DNA of 20,210 bases from Chitinophagaceae bacterium (GTDB lineage: Bacteria; Bacteroidota; Bacteroidia; Chitinophagales; Chitinophagaceae): contig JAFMJX010000011.1 of NCBI GenBank assembly GCA_017853235.1, positions 1 through 20,210 of the forward strand, written 5' to 3'. Position 1 is the stretch's first letter. Every line of letters starts with the position of its first letter. The translations under genes and the position numbers were made by a program. Positions 1-7,793 of the stretch are shown here, one piece after another. Below the pieces are notes generated by a model. That model saw only the letters and a program-made list of their open reading frames with translations, searched no databases and was not told where the DNA came from.

Positions 1-1323
1 TCATTAATTATAGACATGAAAATTAATGAATTGAATTGTGAATACAATTTAATTCTCACACAAAAATCTATTGTAAAAACGAATTCCTTACCAATGGATC
101 AAGGCGTGATAAAGACAATGGGGAATCAGGTAATGGCAAGTGCTGTTGGCGATTCGGTTGTTATGTCTGGTAAATTAACAGACTCAGTTTTTAAATTAAA
201 GAATATTAATTTGAGTTCCTTCCTTGATGGATTAATTGAATTGAAAGTAGTTATATTGGATTCCTTGGGTAATGAAACTGTTCCAGTTAAAACAACTATT
301 TATAAGGATACCAAAGACCCTATTCTTACATTTAAGAAATCTTCCACTACTGATCTTAAAGCAATATATACCTTGGATTCAAACGAGTATTTATCCAATT
401 CATTAGTTAAAGATAATTTATCTATAAATGTTGGATCAATAGATTCTGTAAAGAAAATTTCGAATATTCTTTACAATGTTTATATCACTAGGATTTGCAA
501 CGATACATTAAACCTGTCAGTGAAAGCAAATGTGTTATTAGACACAGTGGGCAACAAAAATGCAGCTACTACTTCAAACAATATCGAAAAACTGATCCCA
601 GATGCACCTGTAGTAGCTGGAGTAGCATATTGTCAAGGAGCTACTGCTGGTTCTTTAACTGCTAATTCATTAACTGGACATACTTTATCATGGTACAATT
701 CATCAGCATCAGGAACCCCACCATTAAGCTCTACACCAACTCCTGTAACTAATACAATTGGCAAGACTGATTATTATGTAAGTCAAATAAAAACTTCCAC
801 TGGTTGTGAAAGTTCAAAATCAAAAATTACAGTTTCGGTAAATGGAATTCCAAGTGCCCCTATTTTAAGTAGAGATACCGCTAATTACTTGGTGTCAACA
901 GCAACTATTGGCAATACATGGTATAAAGATGGTGTAGCTATTACAGATACAAATTTTAAGTACAAGCCTTCGTCTCCTGGGGCATATACAGTCAAAACAA
1001 CTCAAAATGGGTGTACAAGTGTGGCAAGCTTAGCCTACTATTTCTTAGTCACAGATGTAGTAAATTTAAGTGCTAATGAATATATTAAATTAGTGCCTAA
1101 TCCATTTGTAAGCCATCTAAATTTTGATTTTGTAATAAAAGGCTATCAAAAAATGAATTTAGATATTTTTGAAATTACTTCGGGTATAAAGATGGCTAGT
1201 CGTGTTGGATTAACTGCAGGAAGCTCCATATATTTTAATGAATTATCTGCGGGAACTTATATTGCTAGAGTAACTTCTGCAGACGGTAAAATTTCTTATC
1301 AATTCAAGATGGTTAAATTGTAA
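1..1323 (+). CDS. Secreted Ig-like repeat protein with T9SS type A sorting domain (5' partial)
   Basis: The first ATG is at position 16, but the frame is open to position 1 and the protein has no signal peptide, so the gene almost certainly starts upstream of the window. About 440 residues are visible. Counting from the ATG at 16, residues about 95-195 look like a bacterial Ig-like domain ending in a D-x-x-GN-x-N pattern. Residues about 205-280 form a cysteine-bounded Ig-like module (YCQG ... SWY ... GCES). Residues about 283-350 form a second Ig-like module (WYKDG ... GAYTV ... NGC). The last 80 or so residues match the T9SS type A C-terminal domain: VPNPF, then a beta-rich stretch with LSAGTYIARV and a final K-rich strand. 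In this family the C-terminal domain directs export across the outer membrane and is cleaved as the protein is attached or released. The role is probably adhesive or structural. Any catalytic N-terminal domain would lie outside the window. Confidence 0.85.
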   Translation, partial: SLIIDMKINELNCEYNLILTQKSIVKTNSLPMDQGVIKTMGNQVMASAVGDSVVMSGKLTDSVFKLKNINLSSFLDGLIELKVVILDSLGNETVPVKTTIYKDTKDPILTFKKSSTTDLKAIYTLDSNEYLSNSLVKDNLSINVGSIDSVKKISNILYNVYITRICNDTLNLSVKANVLLDTVGNKNAATTSNNIEKLIPDAPVVAGVAYCQGATAGSLTANSLTGHTLSWYNSSASGTPPLSSTPTPVTNTIGKTDYYVSQIKTSTGCESSKSKITVSVNGIPSAPILSRDTANYLVSTATIGNTWYKDGVAITDTNFKYKPSSPGAYTVKTTQNGCTSVASLAYYFLVTDVVNLSANEYIKLVPNPFVSHLNFDFVIKGYQKMNLDIFEITSGIKMASRVGLTAGSSIYFNELSAGTYIARVTSADGKISYQFKMVKL

Positions 1324-1341
1324 GACATCATTTAGGAGCAC

Positions 1342-1375
1342 TATAAAGGGCATTGATTTTTCAATGCCCTTTATA
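1342..1375. terminator. Bidirectional rho-independent terminator between convergent genes
   Basis: A perfect 15-bp inverted repeat (1342-1356 with 1361-1375) closes over a TTTT loop. Its core is AAAGGGCATTGA. It starts 18 bp after the stop codon at 1323 and ends just before the minus-strand serine dehydratase stop codon at 1378-1380. A/T-rich flanks supply a U-run in either direction, so it probably ends transcription of both the surface-protein gene and the minus-strand operon. Confidence 0.85.
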
Positions 1376-1377
1376 TT

Positions 1378-2955
1378 TTAACAGCTTTTATAAAAACTAG
1401 GAGGATTAGCTTCCAGCAAAGCTTCAATTTTTTGTGCAGTGGGGGTAATGGATAATCCACCTAAATTAGTACACCTTAAAGTATGATGTATTTGATCGCC
1501 TACAGCTTTCATAGTTTGAATCACTTCATCTAATGGAATGAGGTGTTCGTAATTTGATAAAGCCATATTAGCGGAGGATATCGCATTCATAGCTGCCATA
1601 ACATTGCGACCCAAACATGGGGCTTCTACACGATTACCTATTGGGTCACATATAATTCCTAGAGAATTTTGTAAGGCTAAGGAGGCTGCTGCAATTGATT
1701 GTTCTAAGTTTCCGCCGTTCATTTCAACTAATGCAGCGGCGGCCATGCCGCCGCCTGACCCTGTCTCGGCCATACAGCCGCCTACTTCAGCAGCAAAGGT
1801 AGCATGCGCAGCAATAAATACACCTATCAAACCAGCACTTAACATGGCTTTAATAATAGCATCTTCTTTCAAATGAAGGGCGTGTGCTGTGCCAAATACA
1901 ACGCCAGGTAAACCACCGCAGGAACCTGCGGTAGGCGCTGCTACAATCACGCCCATGGAACTTTTTACTTCCATGATAGCAGTCACATACATAATAGTAT
2001 TATTCATGACATCTCCATTCAATAAATGATTTGCGTCTAAATTTTTTTTAAAATTGGGAGATTGACTTCCTAAAATACGATCATCATATTGAGTGCCTTT
2101 TAATCCAGTTTCAATGGCACTTCCCATAATATGAATGATGGATCTCATTTTATCCATGACTTCATCGGCAGAAATTTGACCTCGTGTACTTTCATAATCA
2201 ACAGCCAATTCCCACAATGCTTTATTTTTACCTTTATTGTATTCCATCATTTCATTGCATGAAATAAAAGGAACGCTTAAATTTTTGCGAGCTTTGATAG
2301 GCAATACAGGATGTAAACACTTTATGTATGTTACATCATCCTGTTGTTGAATTTCTTTAATTATAGATTCTGAAATAGTTTCCTGTGATTTTATTTCAAT
2401 AAAGGGATGAGTGCCTTTATGAATAATGATGTCATCGTAAATGATAGAAGTTTTTAAAAAAGGAATAATTGATTCGGGATTTTTGCAATAAATAAGTGTT
2501 TCAAAATAATCTCCTGCCATGGAAACTTTATTGCCATCAATTTGAATTACTTCAATCATACCACCGCCGGTTGAAATTGCAATGAGTTGATGTGTTTGGG
2601 TATTATTATGTAAAGTGATTTGATAAGTATTGGGATGCTTTTCAGCTAAGGCAACAATTTCAATTTGATATTGAATACCGGCAGTATCTAAATATTTTTC
2701 TGATTCTGGAAGTCTTTCATCAAAAGCTTCCCAACCTAAAAATCCGCCAAATAACCCCATGTCAGATCCTTGACTTTTGTGGGTAGTAGCTAAGGATCCA
2801 TTAGGATCAAATTCAATGAGTATGTTTTTTATTTGACCATCCATCAAATCTCTACATAGTCTTGCAATACGTAATGAAGCAGCGCAATGAGAGCTGGAAG
2901 GACCACGCATTACAGGGCCTATAACGTCATTAAAAATGCTGGGGTATTGGCTCAT
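1378..2955 (-). CDS. sdaA: L-serine dehydratase (L-serine ammonia-lyase), iron-sulfur dependent, single chain
   Basis: Converts L-serine to pyruvate and ammonia in the cytoplasm with a 4Fe-4S cluster. At 525 residues it is longer than the usual single-chain enzyme of about 455. The N-terminal beta domain starts with GPSSSH (usually followed by Thr, here Cys) at about residues 18-24. The alpha domain holds AAPTAGSCGG, a Gly-rich GSGGGMAAAAL segment and CDPIGNRVEAPC. Three cysteines at 394, 436 and 447 have spacing C-x41-C-x10-C, the same as the cluster ligands I recall for the Legionella enzyme (343, 385, 396). The last residue, 525, is also Cys, as in the type 2 enzymes whose C-terminal cysteine enters the active site and caps the cluster. 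It is the last gene of the minus-strand run, 19 bp after the peptidase gene. The start gives MSQYPSIFNDVIGP; there is no Shine-Dalgarno, which is normal for this phylum. Confidence 0.93.
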   Translation of the reverse strand: MSQYPSIFNDVIGPVMRGPSSSHCAASLRIARLCRDLMDGQIKNILIEFDPNGSLATTHKSQGSDMGLFGGFLGWEAFDERLPESEKYLDTAGIQYQIEIVALAEKHPNTYQITLHNNTQTHQLIAISTGGGMIEVIQIDGNKVSMAGDYFETLIYCKNPESIIPFLKTSIIYDDIIIHKGTHPFIEIKSQETISESIIKEIQQQDDVTYIKCLHPVLPIKARKNLSVPFISCNEMMEYNKGKNKALWELAVDYESTRGQISADEVMDKMRSIIHIMGSAIETGLKGTQYDDRILGSQSPNFKKNLDANHLLNGDVMNNTIMYVTAIMEVKSSMGVIVAAPTAGSCGGLPGVVFGTAHALHLKEDAIIKAMLSAGLIGVFIAAHATFAAEVGGCMAETGSGGGMAAAALVEMNGGNLEQSIAAASLALQNSLGIICDPIGNRVEAPCLGRNVMAAMNAISSANMALSNYEHLIPLDEVIQTMKAVGDQIHHTLRCTNLGGLSITPTAQKIEALLEANPPSFYKSC

Positions 2956-2974
2956 TTCAAAAGTTTTAATGAAT

Positions 2975-5197
2975 TTACAAATTCTTTTTCCAATATTGTT
3001 CCATGGTGCGTCTCATATGTAAAGTAGTATTTTCTCTTTGCCAAATTCCATGATCACGCATTGGATAGGACATCATGGTAAAAAGTTTATTGTTTTTAAT
3101 TAATTCATTTACAAGCATTTCAAAATTTTGATAATGAACATTATCATCGGCAGTACCATGAATAATCATCAAGTTGCCTGTTAATTTATTGGCATGAGTT
3201 AAAGGAGAACCTTCTTTGTAGCCATATTTATTATCATCTGGTAACCCCATATAACGTTCTTGATAAATATTGTCATATAAAGTTTGTTGGGCTACAAACG
3301 AAACTGCAATGGCAGTTTTAAATACATCTCCATGACGGAAAATGGAATGTAAAGACATTTGTCCACCACCACTCCAACCCCAAATACCTAATCGATTTGC
3401 GTCCACAAAGGAAAACATCTTTGTTACTTTTTGGGCAGCTTTGGCTTCATCGTCGGCAGCTAATAATCCTATTTGACGATAAATTATTTTTCTCCACGCA
3501 CGACCTCTGGGAACTTTAGTTCCTCTTGGATCCACGCTAATCACTATAAATCCTTCGTTGGCTAAATACTGGTGCCATAAATTATCTCCAGCACCCCAGT
3601 TGTCTTGTACAGTGGAACTAGCAGGTTCTCCATATACATGAAAAATAGTGGGGTATTTTTTAAGGGGATCAAAATGGATAGGTTTAATCATCCAAGCATC
3701 TAAAACTACTTCTCCAATATCAATCTTAAAAAATTCTTTAGGTTTTAATCCTAATGCAGCCATTTTATTTTTTAAATCGTGATTGTCTTCTAAGGCTTTT
3801 ACAACCTGATGATCGGGTAGGGTGATTAAGTTGTATTGTCTAGGAGTTTGTGCATTTTCAAAAATATGTATTGCATATTTAGCATCGCCAGATAATTGAT
3901 AACTACTCTGACCCTGAAATTCAGAAGGGGTTACTTTTTCGGCAACACCTGAACCATCTAGTTTGCTTCGGTATAAATATTTTTGCAAATAATTATTGGG
4001 AGAAGCAATGTAGTATACATATCCACTGGTGGTATCAATATAATTAATGTTCATGACATCAAATTCACCCTTTGTGATTAAGCTACTTGATTTACCATCT
4101 TTGGATACTTTATATAAATGGAGCCAACCATCTTTTTCACTGGTCCATGTAAAAGAATTACCATGATCCAGCCAAACAATATTATCATGAATGTCTAAAA
4201 ACGCATCATCATGTTCGGTGTAAATGTTATTTAAAGTTCCAGTAATGCTATTAGCCATCCAAACGGTATTGGTATTTTGTAATCTATTGAGTTGTTGGAT
4301 CATTAGTTCATGTTTTCCTGGAACATAGTCCATGCGCGCTAAATAATTATTACGAGGGTCTCCTGGAATATTCAGCCATTTTGTTTTTCCTCCTTTACTT
4401 GATACCACACCCACTTTTACTGCCGAATTTGGCGTACCCACTTTAGGATAGGGAAGCGGAATGGGTTGAGCGTAATTAGAATCAACATTATTTATTAAAT
4501 AAAATACGCCCACACCTTTGCTGTCGGACTGCCAGTATGCAATTTCGGTTCCGTCATCACTCCATCTAAACCCATCACGATCATCTAGTTCTTCTTCATA
4601 TACCCAATCAAAAGTGCCATTAATAATATTACCTCCTCCATCAAAAGTAAGTTGGGTAATTTTGTGAGTTGATAAGTCTTCTTTGAAAATATTTAAATTA
4701 CTCACATAAGCGATTTCTTTTCCGTTAGGTGAAAATTTAGCAAACATTAAGCTAGATGATGGAAGTGATGCGCCTACTTGATGTAAATCTCCGGTGCTTA
4801 AGTTAAGAACCCAATAATCTCCTTTTGTATTTTGACGCCAAACTTTTTTTGAATTTGTATACACTAATAACTTTGAGTTATCACGAGACCAGCTGTAATC
4901 ATTTATATTCAAAGGTTTGGTATTGCCTTTAGGTATTAATTGTTTAGCACTTACTAAAACAGTTGCACTTGTTTGTTTAATACTATATAGGACTATCTCG
5001 TTTGATTTTAATTCTCTATTATATTCTAAAGTGGTATATCCCTTATTGTCTTTCATAAAACGAATAGGGCCAAAGCCTTTAGCACCGTATAAATTTTTTT
5101 TATAGATGTCTTCTAAATTGAGAGGGTTATTTTGTGCTAGGGCAGACACATGCATAAAAATGCAGAATCCAATACTGAATAAAATTTTATTTTTCAT
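2975..5197 (-). CDS. Dipeptidyl peptidase IV-family serine peptidase (S9B), secreted
   Basis: A 740-residue exported prolyl-type dipeptidyl peptidase. A signal peptide covers residues 1-22 (MKNKILF ... ALAQ), which points to the periplasm or cell surface. The N-terminal half is a beta-propeller (DPPIV_N). It contains the double-Glu helix DWVYEEE at about 198-203, which in DPP IV anchors the free N-terminus of the substrate and so fixes dipeptide release. The C-terminal alpha/beta-hydrolase domain supplies Ser609 (GWSGGG), Asp684 (HGTADDNVH) and His716 (RDHGI), plus the ERYMGLP element typical of DPP IV. The expected activity is release of Xaa-Pro or Xaa-Ala dipeptides. The Tyr of the classical GWSYGG motif is Gly here, a change I recall from other Bacteroidota members. 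It lies 9 bp after the GH95 gene and 19 bp before sdaA, so co-transcription is likely. The exact substrate preference cannot be read from sequence. Confidence 0.92.
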   Translation of the reverse strand: MKNKILFSIGFCIFMHVSALAQNNPLNLEDIYKKNLYGAKGFGPIRFMKDNKGYTTLEYNRELKSNEIVLYSIKQTSATVLVSAKQLIPKGNTKPLNINDYSWSRDNSKLLVYTNSKKVWRQNTKGDYWVLNLSTGDLHQVGASLPSSSLMFAKFSPNGKEIAYVSNLNIFKEDLSTHKITQLTFDGGGNIINGTFDWVYEEELDDRDGFRWSDDGTEIAYWQSDSKGVGVFYLINNVDSNYAQPIPLPYPKVGTPNSAVKVGVVSSKGGKTKWLNIPGDPRNNYLARMDYVPGKHELMIQQLNRLQNTNTVWMANSITGTLNNIYTEHDDAFLDIHDNIVWLDHGNSFTWTSEKDGWLHLYKVSKDGKSSSLITKGEFDVMNINYIDTTSGYVYYIASPNNYLQKYLYRSKLDGSGVAEKVTPSEFQGQSSYQLSGDAKYAIHIFENAQTPRQYNLITLPDHQVVKALEDNHDLKNKMAALGLKPKEFFKIDIGEVVLDAWMIKPIHFDPLKKYPTIFHVYGEPASSTVQDNWGAGDNLWHQYLANEGFIVISVDPRGTKVPRGRAWRKIIYRQIGLLAADDEAKAAQKVTKMFSFVDANRLGIWGWSGGGQMSLHSIFRHGDVFKTAIAVSFVAQQTLYDNIYQERYMGLPDDNKYGYKEGSPLTHANKLTGNLMIIHGTADDNVHYQNFEMLVNELIKNNKLFTMMSYPMRDHGIWQRENTTLHMRRTMEQYWKKNL

Positions 5198-5206
5198 GTC
5201 TATAAT

Positions 5207-7633
5207 TTATAATGTTTGTATTTGATAGGTTTTACCTTTTTCTGTTTTGAATGTAATGATATTATTTTGCTTTGTAAATGGAATTGTTTTGCCTTCTTCT
5301 AAAATAATACAATTTTTATCCCATTGTAAACGACAATCTAATCCGGCTTTAGAAAGTATTTCAAGCGTATTTATTTTTTGTTGAGACCAAGAAAAATTTA
5401 ACTCAAAAGCTCCACGAGCGCATACGCCATTCAATTTTCCTTCATTCCAATTATTAGGTAGGGCAGGAAGTAGTTCAATATACCCTTGATGGGATTGCAT
5501 AAGCATTTCTGTAATGGCCGCTGTAACACCAAAGGTTCCATCTACTTGTGGTGCTTTACCACAAAGTGCAAATAAGGATGTGCAGGATTGATCTTTTAAA
5601 TAACCTTGATAAATTTTGTAAGCCCTTTCTCCGTCATTGAGTCTTGACCATAAAGCCATTTTCCATGCTCTTGAAAATCCCATTGCACCATCACCTCTTT
5701 CATTTAAAACATTTTTGAAGGATTCAATAAATGCAGGACTTTTATATTGTGTAAGTATTTTTCCTGGGTATAATCCATATAAATGGGAAAAATGTCGATG
5801 ATTTTTTTCCAATGATTTCCAATCTTCAGTCCATTCTTGTAAAGAACCATCTTTCCCAATTTGTGGGGGAACTAATTTTGACCTCGCTTTTTTTACTTTG
5901 TCAATAAATGGATCCGAAATTTGTAATGTGTTGGATGCCTCACTAAAATATCCAAATAAGTCATAAAGAATTTGCATGTCAATAGAGGATCCAGCACATA
6001 TTGTAGTTCCTTCTCTAAAACCTGCTGTCACTTCATCAAAATAGGGTTTATTACCACCTCCATCTGGAAAATTTTCTGGAGAGGTAGAAGGATTGGTGAC
6101 TAACCATTTCCCATTTGGGTGTGGCACCAAATAATCCATAAAAAATTGCACAGCACCTTTTAATACAGGATATATTTCTTTTAAATACTTTTTGTCTTGG
6201 GTATATTGGTAATGTTCCCAAAGATGAGTGCAAAGCCAAGCGCCACCCACTGTAAAAGTTCCCCATGTGGGTCCATCCATCGGAGCTGCTACGCGCCATA
6301 GGTCGGTATTTTGATGCAAAACCCAACCTCTTGCTCCATAATGTTCTTTAGCTACTTGACTTCCTTGATCTTGCAATTCTTTTACCATTTGAATCAAGGG
6401 CTCAGCACTTTCTGATAAGTTGCCAGATTCTACCGGCCAATAATTCATCTCGGTATTAATGTTGGTTGTGTATTTTGCATCCCAAGATGGGTTCATGTCA
6501 TCATTCCACAAACCTTGTAAGTTAGCCGGCTGCCCTTTGGATCTAGAGGAGGCAATCATTAAATATCTTCCAAATTGATAACTCAATGCAGCCATAGAAG
6601 GGTCGGGGCTGGATTGAATTTTTTGTAAACGTTCATTGGTTGGTAAAAATGATTGCGCAGTAGTGGGAAGTTTCAAGCTTACTCTATCAAAATATTTTTT
6701 ATAATCCTTGAGTGTATTTTTTAAAATGGATGTATAAGATACATTTTTGATTGCGGTTATATATTGCAAAGCCTTTGCATTTTCATTGCCAGAAACATTT
6801 TTATAATTAATGAAGTTAGTTGCTGCCGAAAAATAAAGAGTTACAGTATCGGCATTGGTAATGTTTAAATCAACACCTTGGGTAGATGTCTTCCCACCAA
6901 CACAAACCGATTTTAAAAATGCTTTATATTTTAGTTGTCCTTTAACACCCATATAATCAGCTGATTTCCCAGCTAATTGAAGTCCATCATTTCCCCAAAC
7001 GTCCATTCTAAAATAATCAGTGGCATAATTAGAATGTGTTTGATTGCGAACTCCTCTTAAATTTGCTTTTAATGAAATGCTGTTTTTTTGATCAGAGGTA
7101 ATTCTAATTACAATTAATTCATGTGGGTGTGACGCATAAATTTCTCTTTTAAAATGGATGCCATTTACGACATAAGATACACTGCTTATTCCCGTAGTTA
7201 AATCTAAATCTCTTTTGTATTGACTTACGCTATCTTGTCCCGGAAAAAATAAAATTAAATTGGCGAGACTCTGATATTTTTGTTGTTCTACTGGATAGCC
7301 CATTAAGTTTCGCCCAAACAAGTTATGAGCGTCCAAATATTTACCATCAAAAACTAATTTTTGAATAGTAGAGAGTGATTTATATCCGTTTTTCACCACG
7401 GTAGAATAGGGACCCCCAGACCAATATGTGCTTTCATTAAGTTGAATCCTTTCTTCCCCATATTTCCCAAATATCATAGCACCCAATCTTCCATTTCCTA
7501 CTGGAATGGCTTCCTCCCATTTTTTAGCTGGGGTAGCATACCATAAATAGGTACTTGGATCCATTTTTGATTGAGCAAAATTAACCAGTTGAATCCCCCA
7601 ACAAAGAATTACAAGTATTATGCGGTTTTTCAT
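5207..7633 (-). CDS. GH95-family alpha-L-fucosidase (or related GH95 glycosidase), secreted
   Basis: I chose the ATG at 7633 because it starts a clean signal peptide (MKNRIILVILCWGIQLVNFAQ). The open frame reaches back to 7717, but those 28 residues are polar and would bury the signal. The mature-start protein has 808 residues. Family GH95 is indicated by PVGNGRLGAMIFG and LNESTYWSGGP near the N-terminus (about residues 44-75), NLQGLWND, and TTNINTEMNYWP. The Asn pair at about 391 and 393, Glu520 in STSPEN, the HRHFSH motif at about 612-617 and Asp698 in QVDGTFG correspond to the AfcA catalytic set (Asn421, Asn423, Glu566, His678, Asp766). GH95 enzymes are inverting and remove alpha-1,2-linked L-fucose, and some members act on L-galactose, so the sugar is inferred. 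It is first in the minus-strand run. There is no SusC/SusD pair nearby, so it is not inside a visible polysaccharide utilisation locus. Confidence 0.92.
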   Translation of the reverse strand: MKNRIILVILCWGIQLVNFAQSKMDPSTYLWYATPAKKWEEAIPVGNGRLGAMIFGKYGEERIQLNESTYWSGGPYSTVVKNGYKSLSTIQKLVFDGKYLDAHNLFGRNLMGYPVEQQKYQSLANLILFFPGQDSVSQYKRDLDLTTGISSVSYVVNGIHFKREIYASHPHELIVIRITSDQKNSISLKANLRGVRNQTHSNYATDYFRMDVWGNDGLQLAGKSADYMGVKGQLKYKAFLKSVCVGGKTSTQGVDLNITNADTVTLYFSAATNFINYKNVSGNENAKALQYITAIKNVSYTSILKNTLKDYKKYFDRVSLKLPTTAQSFLPTNERLQKIQSSPDPSMAALSYQFGRYLMIASSRSKGQPANLQGLWNDDMNPSWDAKYTTNINTEMNYWPVESGNLSESAEPLIQMVKELQDQGSQVAKEHYGARGWVLHQNTDLWRVAAPMDGPTWGTFTVGGAWLCTHLWEHYQYTQDKKYLKEIYPVLKGAVQFFMDYLVPHPNGKWLVTNPSTSPENFPDGGGNKPYFDEVTAGFREGTTICAGSSIDMQILYDLFGYFSEASNTLQISDPFIDKVKKARSKLVPPQIGKDGSLQEWTEDWKSLEKNHRHFSHLYGLYPGKILTQYKSPAFIESFKNVLNERGDGAMGFSRAWKMALWSRLNDGERAYKIYQGYLKDQSCTSLFALCGKAPQVDGTFGVTAAITEMLMQSHQGYIELLPALPNNWNEGKLNGVCARGAFELNFSWSQQKINTLEILSKAGLDCRLQWDKNCIILEEGKTIPFTKQNNIITFKTEKGKTYQIQTL

Positions 7634-7704
7634 GGCATTTGGAACATGGTTGATGTCAAAATATTGTTTTCTTAAAGTTATAGTCTTTGTTGCTGAATTT
7701 AAAT

Positions 7705-7714
7705 GGTTGCAACC
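7705..7714. promoter_or_regulatory. Perfect 10-bp palindrome in the divergent GH95/GT-C intergenic region
   Basis: GGTTGCAACC is a perfect dyad in the 160-bp region between the divergent starts at 7633 (minus) and 7794 (plus). It is a possible operator for the minus-strand operon, whose promoter must lie here or upstream. No loop or T-run follows, so it is not a terminator. A 10-bp palindrome can arise by chance, so this is only a candidate. Confidence 0.25.
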
Positions 7715-7759
7715 CAATATTTACTCCCATTTTTTTATAGGATACCCACACTAAAGAGT

Positions 7760-7767
7760 TAAATTTG
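7760..7767 (+). promoter_or_regulatory. Candidate Bacteroidota -7 element (TAAATTTG)
   Basis: TAAATTTG fits the TAnnTTTG -7 consensus and lies 26 nt before the ATG at 7794. The -33 region (about 7733-7740) is T-rich but has no TTTG. It would drive the GT-C gene and probably the fusion gene behind it. Confidence 0.4.
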
Positions 7768-7793
7768 TCTCGCTCAAAATAGCTTTTGGAACT

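Noticed and set aside
1604..1876. Plus-strand open frame inside the serine dehydratase gene
   Set aside because: It is the antisense of well-conserved coding sequence with no domain or signal.
7634..7717. A longer start for the GH95 protein at 7717
   Set aside because: The 28 extra residues are polar and place the clear signal peptide internally; the ATG at 7633 gives a proper export signal.
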